A stretch of 64,000 nt of DNA from Leuctra nigra. Lineage: Eukaryota; Arthropoda; Insecta; Plecoptera; Leuctridae. The notes beneath the pieces are model-generated. The model made no database searches. It was not told where the DNA came from and was given only the letters and a program-made list of their open reading frames with translations. A program made the translations under genes and the position numbers. This document shows positions 1 through 11,035 of the stretch, piece by piece. The stretch covers positions 27,888,954 to 27,952,953 of the forward strand of contig OW203764.1 of the NCBI GenBank assembly GCA_934045905.1, given 5' to 3'. The first letter of the stretch is position 1. Each line of letters opens with the position of its first letter.

Positions 1-2361
1 AATATTCTTAGGAATTGTTTCCACGAGTGTACAAGTGAGACAGGTCATCTGACTGAGCTAACAATGTTGACAATTATGAAAACACCATAACAATTTTGTA
101 AATTATTTTCTGATTGGATGAAAAATTGAAATGACCGATATTGAAATTGAAAATTTGCTAATCCAATTCCAACCAATGCCTATTTTTACGTGTACTATTA
201 AGAGAGGTCATAAATTGTAAGAGTACTAATCAAACCCAACATTTTCAATATTTGTGAAATGTTCTCTTTTTAAAATATGGAAGCACCAATTTCGAACCTT
301 TCAACTGATTCGACGGCTATCCCGCCTGGCCTGAAGCAGGTCTCAGCTGCAACTGTCGAACTTCCTTGCCTCGAACGTGGTCGATACACGTAGTACATTT
401 TATTCAATATTATCATTCCCACTTTTCTTTCATCTGTTCATGTACCACTTAAAAGTTATTTTTTACGTAACTCGGAACTTTGCTAAAGAAGGCATTTTTG
501 TAGTCCTTCAAAGGCCGACCCGATAAGCAGGAATATTTCCAATAAACAGTAATAACCCACCTGATATACAAGGTTTACAAAGCAGCAACTCTCACGCAGT
601 ATTCCTCACATGATAAAGACTCGTAAGTCGTAATGGACTGTTGAATGGGGTAAAATAAAAATAATTAAGGGCTGGAGCATTTGGGGACAGACAGGCCTTT
701 AATGGTGTATAAGATGTTTTAAATGGGTCTCATTCATTATTACATGGTATGACAAATGTAACTCATTTACTAATTATCATGGTATTCCGAAACTGCTTAT
801 TTATTAATTAACTGGTATGAAAAATTTTACTCAATTACTAATTACCGTGTAAGGCCAGAGCCACTAATTTATTAATGGTATGACATTGACACTCATTTAC
901 TATACCTAACTTAATCTTTCATTGCTCTGCTAAATTTTAAACAGCTGATTAGGACTATTACAACAACCAATGACCTTCCTTGAATGAACGTTTAAGATTA
1001 GAGCTAATCATTTTAACAAATGAAAAAACTTATACTAATTACTAATACAACACCGGAGACTAATAATACTAATATTTTCGTCTTCCAAATTCAGCCATCG
1101 ATCAACAAATTTCCCTTCTTTGTTGTTGTCACCTGACATTCCAATATTTCATCTAATCCATGATACTTAGCATTTAATTTGCATGTTAATACTTGTTTGA
1201 ATTAGCTCCTTTTTGAAATATCATGTTAAATATAACTGCGAGAGCGCGGTAACAGGGTCATAATATCATGTTTCGACCAAATGACTACGGCGCTACGTGT
1301 TATTAAGAGTCGGCAGCACTCGCAGGTAAAGACTGGAGATAATGTTTCCTAAATATCGTCATCACTTTCAACCATTCAAGTTATGAAACATGTGAAAAAT
1401 AATTGACAAAGCTAATTTTTAGTCGATCTTAGCAGCATAAACACCATCTTATAAGTACAATATTTGTGCCCAAAGTCGTGGAAAATCTTAAAAAGTAGAC
1501 ATTTTAGATTTTCCTCCAGTTCGGGCACAAAATTGTATTTATAAAATGCTGTTCTAAGGTCGTCGACTAAAAAATTAGCTACGTTAATTATTTGTATATT
1601 TTTCATAAATTGAATGGTACAGATTTATGACGATATTTAGGAATATTATCTGCAATGATTATCTTCGATTGCAGCCAACTCACAATAACTTATCACTTGT
1701 TTTCTTATTTTCACGTGTCACATATTTCGATAACACGCTCAGTGTTCGTAAACAAACAAATAATATTCTTTCTCTAATTCGCTCGGCGCCCCTGCATCGT
1801 GCATATATCCCAACACCACACGGCTTCCGTAATACATACACAGACTGCAATGCACAGCCTGCTACACGAGTAATTAGGACGAATGGATCGCATTAGTTTC
1901 GGAAAGGTGAACCGTGAAACTAGCAGGCGGTGAGTTGAGACTGAAGTTTAGTTTTATTGTACCACCTCTATCCTAATTCAGCAGCGTGTAGCAAGCTAGT
2001 CTAATTTCTTTCGGAGCCCCTCTTACTCCATGCCTGGCAATGGAAGCGAGGTGGCCATGGCTTTGGCTAACCGGGCTACGGCTAGCCAATTCCGCGCCGA
2101 GAAGAAACTTGTATTTTCTAATGTGTTTTGTTGGGGAGCAATCTAGTTGCACTCGTGAACCATTTATTTGGACAATGACTGGATTCTCAGCTTACTCAGG
2201 AACTGAATCAAACGAAATGCAAAAAATACGTGAGATAAATTATCATTATGTACTGGTTATACTGCAGACGTTTATATAAAAACCATAACTTATTATAATC
2301 CGAGATAATCACCATAGGAAGCAAATTTCAAGCAAAATATGAAATCAAATATGTATCTTTA
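1..2361. other. Intergenic DNA without a recognisable gene
   Basis: AT-rich sequence with only short random reading frames (under 90 codons) on both strands and no recognisable domain. A loose repetition of an ACTCATTTACTAATTA-like phrase occurs around 755-905. A dispersed repeat copy at about 905-1017 is listed separately. Nothing else is supported. Confidence 0.6.
905..1017. repeat. Dispersed repeat, copy 1 (partner near 34.65 kb)
   Basis: The stretch containing CATTGCTCTGCTAAATTTTA, then CAGCTGATTAG, then CAACAACCAATG and CTTGAATGAACG recurs in the same order at about 34,655-34,745 with point differences. Two diverged copies of one interspersed element are therefore present. The boundaries are approximate and the class is unknown. 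Confidence 0.55.
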
Positions 2362-2362
2362 A

Positions 2363-2552
2363 GCCCCATTTAAACGGTGCAATTTCTTGAACAACTTCTG
2401 TGTCACATTCCCATTTTTCATACAATTTTGTATTTACACGACGCAACTTTCTGTCACAGAACTTAAAACATGTTCGAATTTCCATTCAAGAAGTGTGACA
2501 CAGAAGTGTGGCACAGAAGTTGTACAAGAAGTTGCTTCGTGTAAATTAGGCT
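2363..2552. mobile_element. Short foldback MITE
   Basis: The two ends are inverted, imperfect copies of each other. The left arm reads CGGTGCAATTTCTTGAACAA then CTTCTGTGTCACA. The right arm reads TGTGACACAGAAG then AGAAGTTGTACAAGAAGTTG. It is about 190 bp, has no coding capacity, and no clear target duplication was resolved. It fits a non-autonomous hairpin-type DNA transposon. Confidence 0.55.
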
Positions 2553-2671
2553 TAAGTCTAGGAAGAGGACCTGCTTTTATACGGTTTGGAGTGTATATTC
2601 CCAAAAACCTATTGCGTTTCTGGATTGGATAAATTTAGTGCATTTTTATGAGGATTCCGTCCCTTCCAACT

Positions 2672-2748
2672 GTCCGGCCGGTGGGCACAATTGGTATACC
2701 TTTCGTTCGGAACTTGAGAAGTACCTGGTTCGAGACCAGCTTGGTCAG
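2672..2748 (+). repeat. tRNA-like sequence, possible SINE head or decayed tRNA
   Basis: An A-box-like TGGGCACAATTGG at about 2682 is followed by an exact B-box-like GGTTCGAGACC, which sits in a T-arm fold (CTGG, loop TTCGAGA, CCAG). A T-run follows shortly after, as in a pol III terminator. A full cloverleaf with a paired acceptor stem is not convincing, so a tRNA-derived SINE or pseudo-tRNA is preferred over a functional tRNA. Confidence 0.35.
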
Positions 2749-2837
2749 ATATTTTTTTCACTATTACATCACATAATTCCATCTTGTTACTGAAATGTCT
2801 ATATAAATCTCAATATATAAATGCGGCATGACTTATA

Positions 2838-3644
2838 ACGGGTGGCCCAAAAAAAAGTACAACGGGCGAGACATCACTGTGACAAAACTACTCTACAGAA
2901 CATACTAAGGTCTAATTTGTGAAAGTTTTAACACCATAACTTTTATAGGAACAAAGTTACAGCTGTTCGAATATCGTTGCCGAAAAATCGATTAAACGGA
3001 GCTCGAAAATCACGCGTCCAGAAAATGTCTATTGGCCGGGACGCTGTTTACTCAAAACTACTGACGATATATCAAGCTGAAAATTGTATATGTTATTCAA
3101 AATATATTATTATTGATTGTGTAAAAATTTCAATTAATTTGAATCAATGTAACGAAAGTTATGTGATCTAGAATTTGCGCTTAAAAAGCAGAATACTCGA
3201 TAGATAATTTCTCAAGTTTTATTTCACATGTTAATTTTAGAAGTGAAATTATCTCCCGTATTTTCTGTTTTTAAGCTCAACTTTAAGATACATAACTTTC
3301 GTTCTACAGATTCAAATGTATTAACATTTGTATACAATAGATAGTCCTATGTTTTGAATAACATTTGCAATTTTCAGACTGATATCATTAGTAGTGTTGA
3401 AAATAAAGGTGTCCATGCCATTGGACTTTTTCTGAATGCGCGCTCTTAGAGCTCCGTATAATCGAATTTTCGACAACCAAATTCGAACAGCAGTAACTTT
3501 TTCCTACAAAAGAAATGTTTTTGAAACTTTCACCTATCAAACATTATGTATGTTTGTTATAACATGTGAAATTTTCGGACAAATATCTGTAGTAGTTTCT
3601 TCACAGCGGTGTCTCGCCCATTGGACTTTTTTTGGGCCACCCGG
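2838..3644. mobile_element. Long-inverted-repeat foldback element, TA-flanked (copy 1)
   Basis: The ends read ACGGGTGGCCCAAAAAAA and TTTTTTTGGGCCACCCGG. The whole 807 bp folds as two arms of nearly 400 bp, for example GGAGCTCGAAAATCACGCG in the left arm against CGCGCTCTTAGAGCTCCG in the right arm. TA dinucleotides flank both ends, as in Tc1/mariner-type insertion. No transposase is present, so it is non-autonomous. A second family member lies at 59,116-60,473. Confidence 0.8.
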
Positions 3645-5360
3645 TATTACATTCCTATACAAATTGTAGTTCAAAGAGTTCGTTGAACTATAATTAAATA
3701 TCCACACTAAGTACTGATTGTTGTGCTTCATAAGTCTTGAAATAGTTTTAATATTACTCAGTTATCCTATCAGAAATGAAATTGTTATTAAGAATAAATA
3801 CTTCATGAATTATATAACAAATACGTGCTTCCGGAAAATAATTAGTTCATTGATCATTGATCTTAAATTTTATTACTTCGTATCGTCGGACCCTTTGATT
3901 CAACAAACTTTCTATAACTTGATTAGCTGGTTCAGATTAATCACAGCCAACCTTTTGATTAGAAGAGCAAAATGAATATTTTAGCTAACGAGCGACGGCC
4001 ATAAATTCAATTAAATCGAACCTGCGTCGGGATAGAATAGTGCCGAAGTTACGATATATTTATAGATAAATTCATATAAAGTTCTTAATGAGGGGCAGGA
4101 TATTGTGATTAATAGTAAAGTTGCCCAACTGTAACTTACGCTGATTTTGATTTAATAGAATCTACCAGAGTATTATTATTTGTTAGGTTGTGATAAAAAA
4201 AAACGTACATAATTAAGTTCTAAGCTAATGATGTGGATAGCGTCACCACTGCACGAGTCTATGAAACTGATGTCTTCACCTAGCTGGTGGTCCTGCTGGG
4301 ATAGTTACCAACTAGACGTAGTTTGTATTAATTTACAGACAGTGGCGTGTAGCAATCCATTAGCTAAGGAACGGGTCATAATCAAAAATTTTGTAACGTT
4401 TTTGAATTGTGATTTTGTATTGGATAAAATAGTTGGTTAGCTTCGTTTTAGTAGATTTTAATAGACATTTGGTAGATACGGTATGTTATTGCAATTATAT
4501 TTTTAAAATGATTAGTTTCGAGTAACGCCTTTGTATTTTGTACTAGTTGATAGAATATGATATTTCGGCGCCACCTTGCCCTGAATAGCCTAGCTATAAC
4601 GATGTCAATGGCCGGATTAAGAAAGTGCATCTTATACCCAAGGGAAGTGACACGTAATACGTTTGAAGTCAGTACTAAGCAACGACGTTAAATAAATGGT
4701 GAAAAATACATAGTATGCAACCTGTAGAGACGCTTTGACAGTGGAGGCGCCAGAAATATCACGAGTTAATAATAGCAGTAACAATGTGTTATGTTACTTA
4801 TTATGTTACATATTTACAAAATAATTAACAAGACTCCAATTTTGTATATTAAAATGAATAAATGATACTCACACAACCGTGTAAAACTAAAAGTCCCTTG
4901 TGTCAGTTCTAATGAGGTAAAAGTTCACAAAACTCTATCGTTGCCTCCATCTGTAGCATGGCAACTAAAAATGAACAAACACATTTTTTGTAAATAAAAA
5001 TACTTTGTGCCTCGTGAAAGTAATTCTAATAGAGTACCTACCTATATTGGTTAGCCAATACCTAACATTTTCTCTACGTGAAATGCGCTAAATATATCTT
5101 CCTGCAATGCGTAATTTTTATATTTAAAAGTAATTTTAAATTAAATTGTGACTTTGGCCTCATTTTCATATTACTATTTTCCAGGGCTGATTGTTTTAGT
5201 GAGTATACACTTGGTTGCTGTTTATACACGGAGTGTTTTATTGCAATATCAATCCTGTTTCATGAAAATACAAATTGTTACAAATATTGGATTTACAATC
5301 GCCAATTTCCTACCTATTTTAAAAACACTCTATTCCGATTTGGTTATGCTAGCCTAAGTA
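3645..5360. other. Intergenic AT-rich DNA, nothing recognised
   Basis: There are only short reading frames without recognisable protein similarity on either strand. No clear repeat structure was seen. Confidence 0.5.
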
Positions 5361-5389
5361 AGAGTGGAGACCAACAGTGGACAATTCAG

Positions 5390-5497
5390 CCAGTGGGAGC
5401 GAATCCCACAGCGAATCAGATTCACTAACTTTCACTAGCACCTTCACTAACTATCGATAATTAGCTTAATCCAAAGTTGGTCCTATCCGGCCTCAGA
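5390..5497. mobile_element. Partial copy of the GGCCGGGTAGGACC MITE family
   Basis: The segment ending AATCCAAAGTTGGTCCTATC then CGGCCTCAG matches the right end of the complete MITE at 45,179-45,334, including the CACTAACTATCGATA core. Its left part is degenerate: it keeps only phrases such as CAGTGG and GCGAATC in place of the expected inverted end. It is best read as a truncated or diverged family member. Confidence 0.55.
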
Positions 5498-5630
5498 AAA
5501 TATGTGCTTGTTGCTGTTAATTGCATTAAGTGATAATATTCTAATCGACATAGACGTATAGGTTGTTCCAATCAGTCCAGCCTTGAATGTATCAATACCT
5601 CTTGAATAGGTATGTATTTCAGTCACATTT

Positions 5631-6198
5631 GGACGTAGTTATGCAAAAGGGAACCAACCCTCAAAATTAAAAAAAAAATAGTTAGGATTTTTATCTGATA
5701 GATCCTGACCTAAACTTTAATTTTCAAAAGAGAACCAACCCACATTTGCTGTGTAACGTATATTATAGAGCTTTTTATATGCCACACAAGCCATATCTCT
5801 ACCTTTACAATAAGCAAAACGGAACCAATCCACATATTTGTGGGTTGGTTCCGTTTCACAATTTAAATTTATACAGAACAAAAATAATTTCACATTGATC
5901 AAAACGGAACCAATCCACATATTTGCGAGTTGGTTCCTTTTCACATAATACATTACAACAATAAGGTCACATTGATCAAAAAGGAACCAAGCCACTTTTC
6001 ATTAATTTTTTTAAGTAACCAATTTTTTTTAAAAATATTTAGTAATTACAAAAATAATATAAAAATTCTGCCGATCAAACAACACAAAAATCACTAATTT
6101 AGTCCATAAATTAAAGAAACTATGATGCAAAACACGTTTTCCTCAATATCTCAGTTCATGATACCTGTGGGTTGGTTCCCTTTTGCATAACTACGTCC
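5631..6198. mobile_element. 568-bp TIR element rich in GGAACCAA palindromes
   Basis: The perfect inverted ends are 30 bp long, starting GGACGTAGTTATGCAAAAGG and ending CCTTTTGCATAACTACGTCC. ATTT lies outside both ends; read one base further in, the same flank is a 6-bp duplication CATTTG. Inside, GGAACCAANCCAC-type motifs occur near 5649, 5731, 5821, 5906 and 5983, with inverted partners near 5842, 5928 and 6170. This gives several stacked hairpins. No transposase is present. The target-site length does not settle the superfamily. Confidence 0.75.
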
Positions 6199-6410
6199 AT
6201 TTGTAAGATTTGTGCTATTCTGGTTTTGGTATTAAGACATTCTAGTTTTACTATTGATATATCAAAAAGATAACCTACTGAATACACTATAGCTCTTGAT
6301 TCATTCCAATCGGTTCAATAAATTTCACAAAAAGCATAATGGCAAAATATCGCCTGACGCCAAAAGTGGCGTCAAGTTTCCACAAGCCCCCTCCATCTGT
6401 CTATGAACTC

Positions 6411-6556
6411 CTTCTACTTTCATATGATCTTCTACCACGACTCGCCTATCTTCCACGGTCACCTCAAAACTAAAAATGTGTAATATTTTGCCCGGAATCC
6501 CCATGGCTCACTACGAACCACTAATCTCTCCCGTTAACACCGATGCACTACATCCT
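6411..6556 (+). repeat. Direct repeat, left copy, flanking a minisatellite
   Basis: This 146-bp segment, from CTTCTACTTTCATATGAT to GATGCACTACATCCT, is repeated in the same orientation at 7286-7432. Shared landmarks include CGCCTATCTTCCAC, GGAATCCCCATGGCTCAC and GATGCACTACATCCT. The two copies bracket the 38-bp minisatellite. Confidence 0.8.
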
Positions 6557-7280
6557 ACATCTGACACCATGTGAAATCATAAGACAAATTACCTACATCT
6601 GTCACCATGTGAAATCATAAGACAATTTGGTAAACATAGGTAAATCATAAGGCAATTTACCTACATCTGTCACCATGTGAAACATAAGACGATAGATCTA
6701 CATCTGTCACCATGTGAATTCATATGTCACCATGTGAAATCATAAGACGATAGACCTACATCTGTCACCATGTGAAATCATAAGACGATAGACCTACATC
6801 TGTCACCATGCGAAATCATAAGACGATAGACCTACATCTGTCACCATGTAAAACATAAGACGATAGACCTACATCTGTCACCATGTGAAATCATAAGACG
6901 ATAGACCTACATCTGTCACCATGTGAAACATAAGACGATAGACCTACATCTGTCACCATGTGAAATCATAAGACGATAGACCTACATCTGTCACCATGTG
7001 AAACATAAGACGATAGATCTACATCTGTCTCCATGTGAAATCATATGTCACCATGTGAAATCATAAGACGATAGACCTACATCTATCACCATGTGAAATC
7101 ATAAGACGATAGACCTACATCTGTCACCATGTGAAACATAAGACGATAGATCTACATCTGTCTCCATGTGAAATCATGTGTCACCATGTGAAATCATAAG
7201 ACGATAGACCTACATCTATCACCATGTGAAATCATAAGACGATAGACCTACATCTATCACCATATGAAATCATAAGACAA
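6557..7280 (+). repeat. 38-bp minisatellite (about 19 units)
   Basis: The unit reads GACCTACATCTGTCACCATG, then TGAAATCATAAGACGATA, giving 38 bp. Shorter variants have AAACATAAG in place of AAATCATAAG, and some units are truncated to ATATGTCACCATGTGAAATC. The array is imperfect at the left, where GACAATTT spacers occur, and more regular to the right. No coding role is evident. Confidence 0.9.
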
Positions 7281-7285
7281 TGTAA

Positions 7286-7432
7286 CTTCTTTCATATCTG
7301 ATTTTCTACTACGAATCGCCTATCTTCCACAGTCACATCCAAAAACTAAAAACGTGTGATACTTTGCTCGGAATCCCCATGGCTCACCACAGACCACTGA
7401 TCTCACCCGTGAACACGGATGCACTACATCCT
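7286..7432 (+). repeat. Direct repeat, right copy, flanking a minisatellite
   Basis: This is the same-orientation partner of 6411-6556, with scattered substitutions (for example ACCACTGATCTCACCCGTGA against ACCACTAATCTCTCCCGTTA). The pair with the array between them could be a larger tandem repeat of about 875 bp, or terminal direct repeats of a small element. Confidence 0.8.
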
Positions 7433-10400
7433 ATTACAGTAATTGTACATAACAATCACATTACTCTTTCCATACACGCAAAAATCAATGTATCATAAGC
7501 TTCATACTCTCAACACGATTGCAACCATTATTGTTCGAGTTAAGAGCTTTGATATTGGCGAGTTGATTTGAAATGACACGACGACCATGAGGGATAGTGA
7601 AAGTGCAGTGCCAGTCGATAGAGTTGCGGGGCAATTTAGATATGATGTCGGCCGAGAATTTAGCATTTATTTTCAAATTTCAGTAAAGATAGTTCCGAAT
7701 CTTCAATGAGCTAAAAACGACTGCAACTGCTTTGTGAAGAACAACATTTACCTTTTTTCTTTGTTGAAATATTCACGGTGCCTATGTTAATCGCAATAAG
7801 AGATGAAGAACATATTTATAATAAAATCTACTTAATCACACCCAAATTGGATATGAATGTTTATTTTTATCTCTAATTAATGCACCTACCTACAACATCA
7901 ATGGTCATACTCATGCACAGATCATATGAAGGTGCTTAGCCCTGATAAGAATTTCTTCCTCCTAATCTCCAAAATCCACAGATATAAAGCAATCTCATCT
8001 GACGTCACAGCTGACAAAAATCTAGCTGCTTTCAGTAAATAAGTAAAATCATTATCTTTCTTGATATTGTTTCCATATTTTATTTGATACCATTTCTGTA
8101 TATTTCTTTCATAACTGCATTCAAAATACGATTAAATTATTGAAAAATTGTCTGTCCTCCAGAAAATCACCAGATTGAGGTGATGTTACCATAGCAACCA
8201 GTATGCTGAACCCTTGAATATAACTCCAAAAGGCAATACTTCCTGGATTGATTCATGCTGATCAAGACTCCAACCCTCGTGAGTTATTAGTGTCGTGTGA
8301 CTCCGTGAAAAACCATGGAAGCTCGGTGGCTCTGTGGCTGCGTCATTCTGCAGCGACGTTGTTTATCAGCGGCAAACAAAAGAAACCGCCTCTTTGTTCG
8401 GAACAAAGCAGATAAATTCCGTCACAATTATCATCATCTTCATCTCGCGTTGAAGAGAAGAATGCGCGCGCTGCTCTCACGGCCTGCTGTATACACAGAG
8501 TGTTGACTGCTCTGCTGTTCGACAAACTTCTAGCTGTGGAGTAGAGTTCGTCTTCATTTTTGTTTCTCCGCTGTTTTCGGTTGGATTCCGTGGTTGGTTT
8601 ACCCCGAGTGCCGTATATTGTGTTGGGGCGGGCGGAAGAGCGAGATAGAGATAGAAGGAATCAGCTTATTTTGTATGCATTAACTTGACTTTCAGCTTGG
8701 ACGCCGTTACATAGAAATGCTATTAATGTCGGCTCCAGGCACTGATGTGGGTGCAGCTTCTTCTCTGGTTCTTATCATTGGCAGACGCAGGTGTCTCGGT
8801 TGCCATGGAGACACATGCTCTTATCTAGCGACCATCTCGATTCGATTGCGCGCAATGTTTGTCTGGTTTGTTTTTATAATCAACGGCACGTGAAGGTAAT
8901 GAGTGACTAAACGAAACACATGTCGAGCAATTAATTTAATTGGCAGTCTATTGATCAGGAGCTGCCCGAGGAAGGTAGGTAATATCGCGCGTATTGTTTA
9001 GCAAAACAACGGAGCAGCTTGATCAATGATGACTGATGGCGTGGAAATATCGGTCGTTGGTGGAAATTGTCGTCTCTCTTGCGGGAAAACAATGTTCGAA
9101 TCAACACGGATTCGCATCGTGTCAGCTGTATTTTGTCGTGTTTGATTATTTAAATTTTTTGGTTCAGCTGTAGATACTAATACTAATACATCGTTTTGGG
9201 CCTATTCCACTCTGCTTTATATATATTTATTTTAAATTAAAAACAAGAGAGAAAATTACACTCTATAGTTTTCCTTGTAATTGGAAATTGGAAATGGAAA
9301 TGTAAATGAGTCATTCCTTAGGCCCTAATTTACTATAGTGTCTGATTTACCTATAGATTACAATTTGCATTTTTATTCATTATATTAAACAAGTATTTAA
9401 AATCACTATAAAAACTATAAAAACAAACATACATTACAATGAAGAACTTAGCGCAAATACTCCAAAACATCTTCAGTCATAAAATACAATTCAGTAAATT
9501 AACATCTTGTCAAGTATACCCAAAAGAACATTTTTGATCATCGAAAACAGAAACTTTATATTTAGTAATTAGATCATTACCTATGTTCTTAAAGCATTCT
9601 AAAGAGAACTAGAGGGACCATGTAAAACATGACCAAAGCGCACCAGTGGGATATGCGTAAGTAGATAAGAACCGAAGTTTGGCAACAGAGTGTGTGTCGT
9701 CAATACACACATAACGTAGTTAGCATGACCCAATGCCCAACAGAATACGAAAATGAGAAACTAAGGGAAAGCAATTTATAATTCCTATTATGCTCAAGCT
9801 ATTTCACGTGAGTTTCCAAATGCCCACCCAGAGTATTCGTAAGTTAAAAATTAAGACAAATTATTTGCACGAGTGTGCGCCGTTAATACACACGTGACCT
9901 TGTTACCAAGGTAATAAGTCCTTGTTTGATGGTTCTCACGGCCTTACATAGAGAAGAAATATGAAACATACATTTGGACATTAGTTGGCTGGAGACGATT
10001 TCTGTGAAATGTACTTGACAGTAATTATTCTGTATTAGAGTAGATTTGTTACAAACACAAAGGGATACGGCGTGCGTCTGAGGTGAGTTTCGGTTATTTA
10101 TTTATTCACAAAAAGCAAAATACGTAAATTAAGACGTTACGGACATGTCTGTCTGTCTATCAGACAGTACTGGGTAACTCTAAAAGTAACTCCCTCTTCC
10201 ATAGAAGTACAAACATATACATTTGTAAGTTTAGTCCTTGAAAAAGGACTCGCGTAATACCGACACAAGGTCAATGATGAACAAAACCATTACATATGCA
10301 CTCTGTGTACATTTCCTCAGTGAATAGTCAGTTAGTTACAACCGCTCCAGAGGAATTGAGCACACCTCCATTTTGTAACAACTCAGCTACCACGTCAAAA

Positions 10401-10834
10401 TGGCGAGCTGTAAATAACTCTCCATCCGAAACATAATAATCAAGTTTGAATGCACAAGTCTGTATAGTACATCTGCTCTATGTTCAGCTCATTCTCTACA
10501 CTTGTTGAATACTAAAACCCTAGCTCGTCTCGGGGTCTCGGCTTTCTAGATGATTCGAACGCTGATTCAGCGTTGTACAGGTCAACACGCAGCCATCTTG
10601 ATTCGAGTAATACAACACGTGACGTGCATATCGGCTGACAGTCACAGCCTGCTTGATGGCCTTGCCTCGCGGCAGTGCACGTGGCATATCCAGGCGGCGG
10701 TGACGTGTCGCCAAAGAGATCGGACGAGATCAAAGTTTTAAATAAATTATTCGTTATGTTCCGATATCAACTCATCAACAAAAATGCAAATATCCACTCG
10801 TTCTATGCGAGCATGTAAACTTAAAGTGTTATTT
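7433..10834. other. Intergenic DNA, no gene recognised; two CpG-richer patches
   Basis: No recognisable coding region was found. The patches 8300-8660 and 10,505-10,740 are richer in CG dinucleotides than their surroundings and contain GCGCGC or CACGTG motifs. They could be promoters or untranslated exons of genes outside the visible evidence, but short reading frames there occur on both strands and are not distinctive. Confidence 0.4.
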
Positions 10835-11035
10835 AGCGAGCGCAACGAGCGTCACCCCGTTACTCTTATGGTTTTCTTTCCTGTTTTGTTTGTTTTTTGT
10901 GTTTTTGTAAGCAATACCCAGGCTAAACCATTCAACCAATCGGCCTGAAATTTTGTACACACACTAATATCATATGAGTGGTTTCGCAAATAATTTTTGA
11001 ACGTGATCCTGTGTTTTTTTTATGGAATTGTTTGA
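10835..11035 (+). repeat. AGCGAGCG-family dispersed repeat (5' part)
   Basis: It begins AGCGAGCGCAACGAGCGTCA and continues through a T-rich TTTGTTTTTTGTG stretch, then CCAGGCTAAACC, ATTCAACCAATCGG and TGAAATTTTGTACACAC. The same order of phrases appears at 40,956 and 46,669, and partly at 38,478. The downstream end typical of the family was not found here, so this copy looks truncated. Confidence 0.6.

Noticed and set aside
2672..2748. Functional tRNA gene
   Set aside because: A and B boxes and a T-arm are visible, but the acceptor and anticodon stems do not pair convincingly.
6557..7280. CRISPR-like array
   Set aside because: Units are contiguous without unique spacers, the setting is eukaryotic, and there are no cas genes.
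10512..10741. Overlapping frames on both strands
   Set aside because: Three frames over the same CG-rich stretch on opposite strands indicate composition, not coding.
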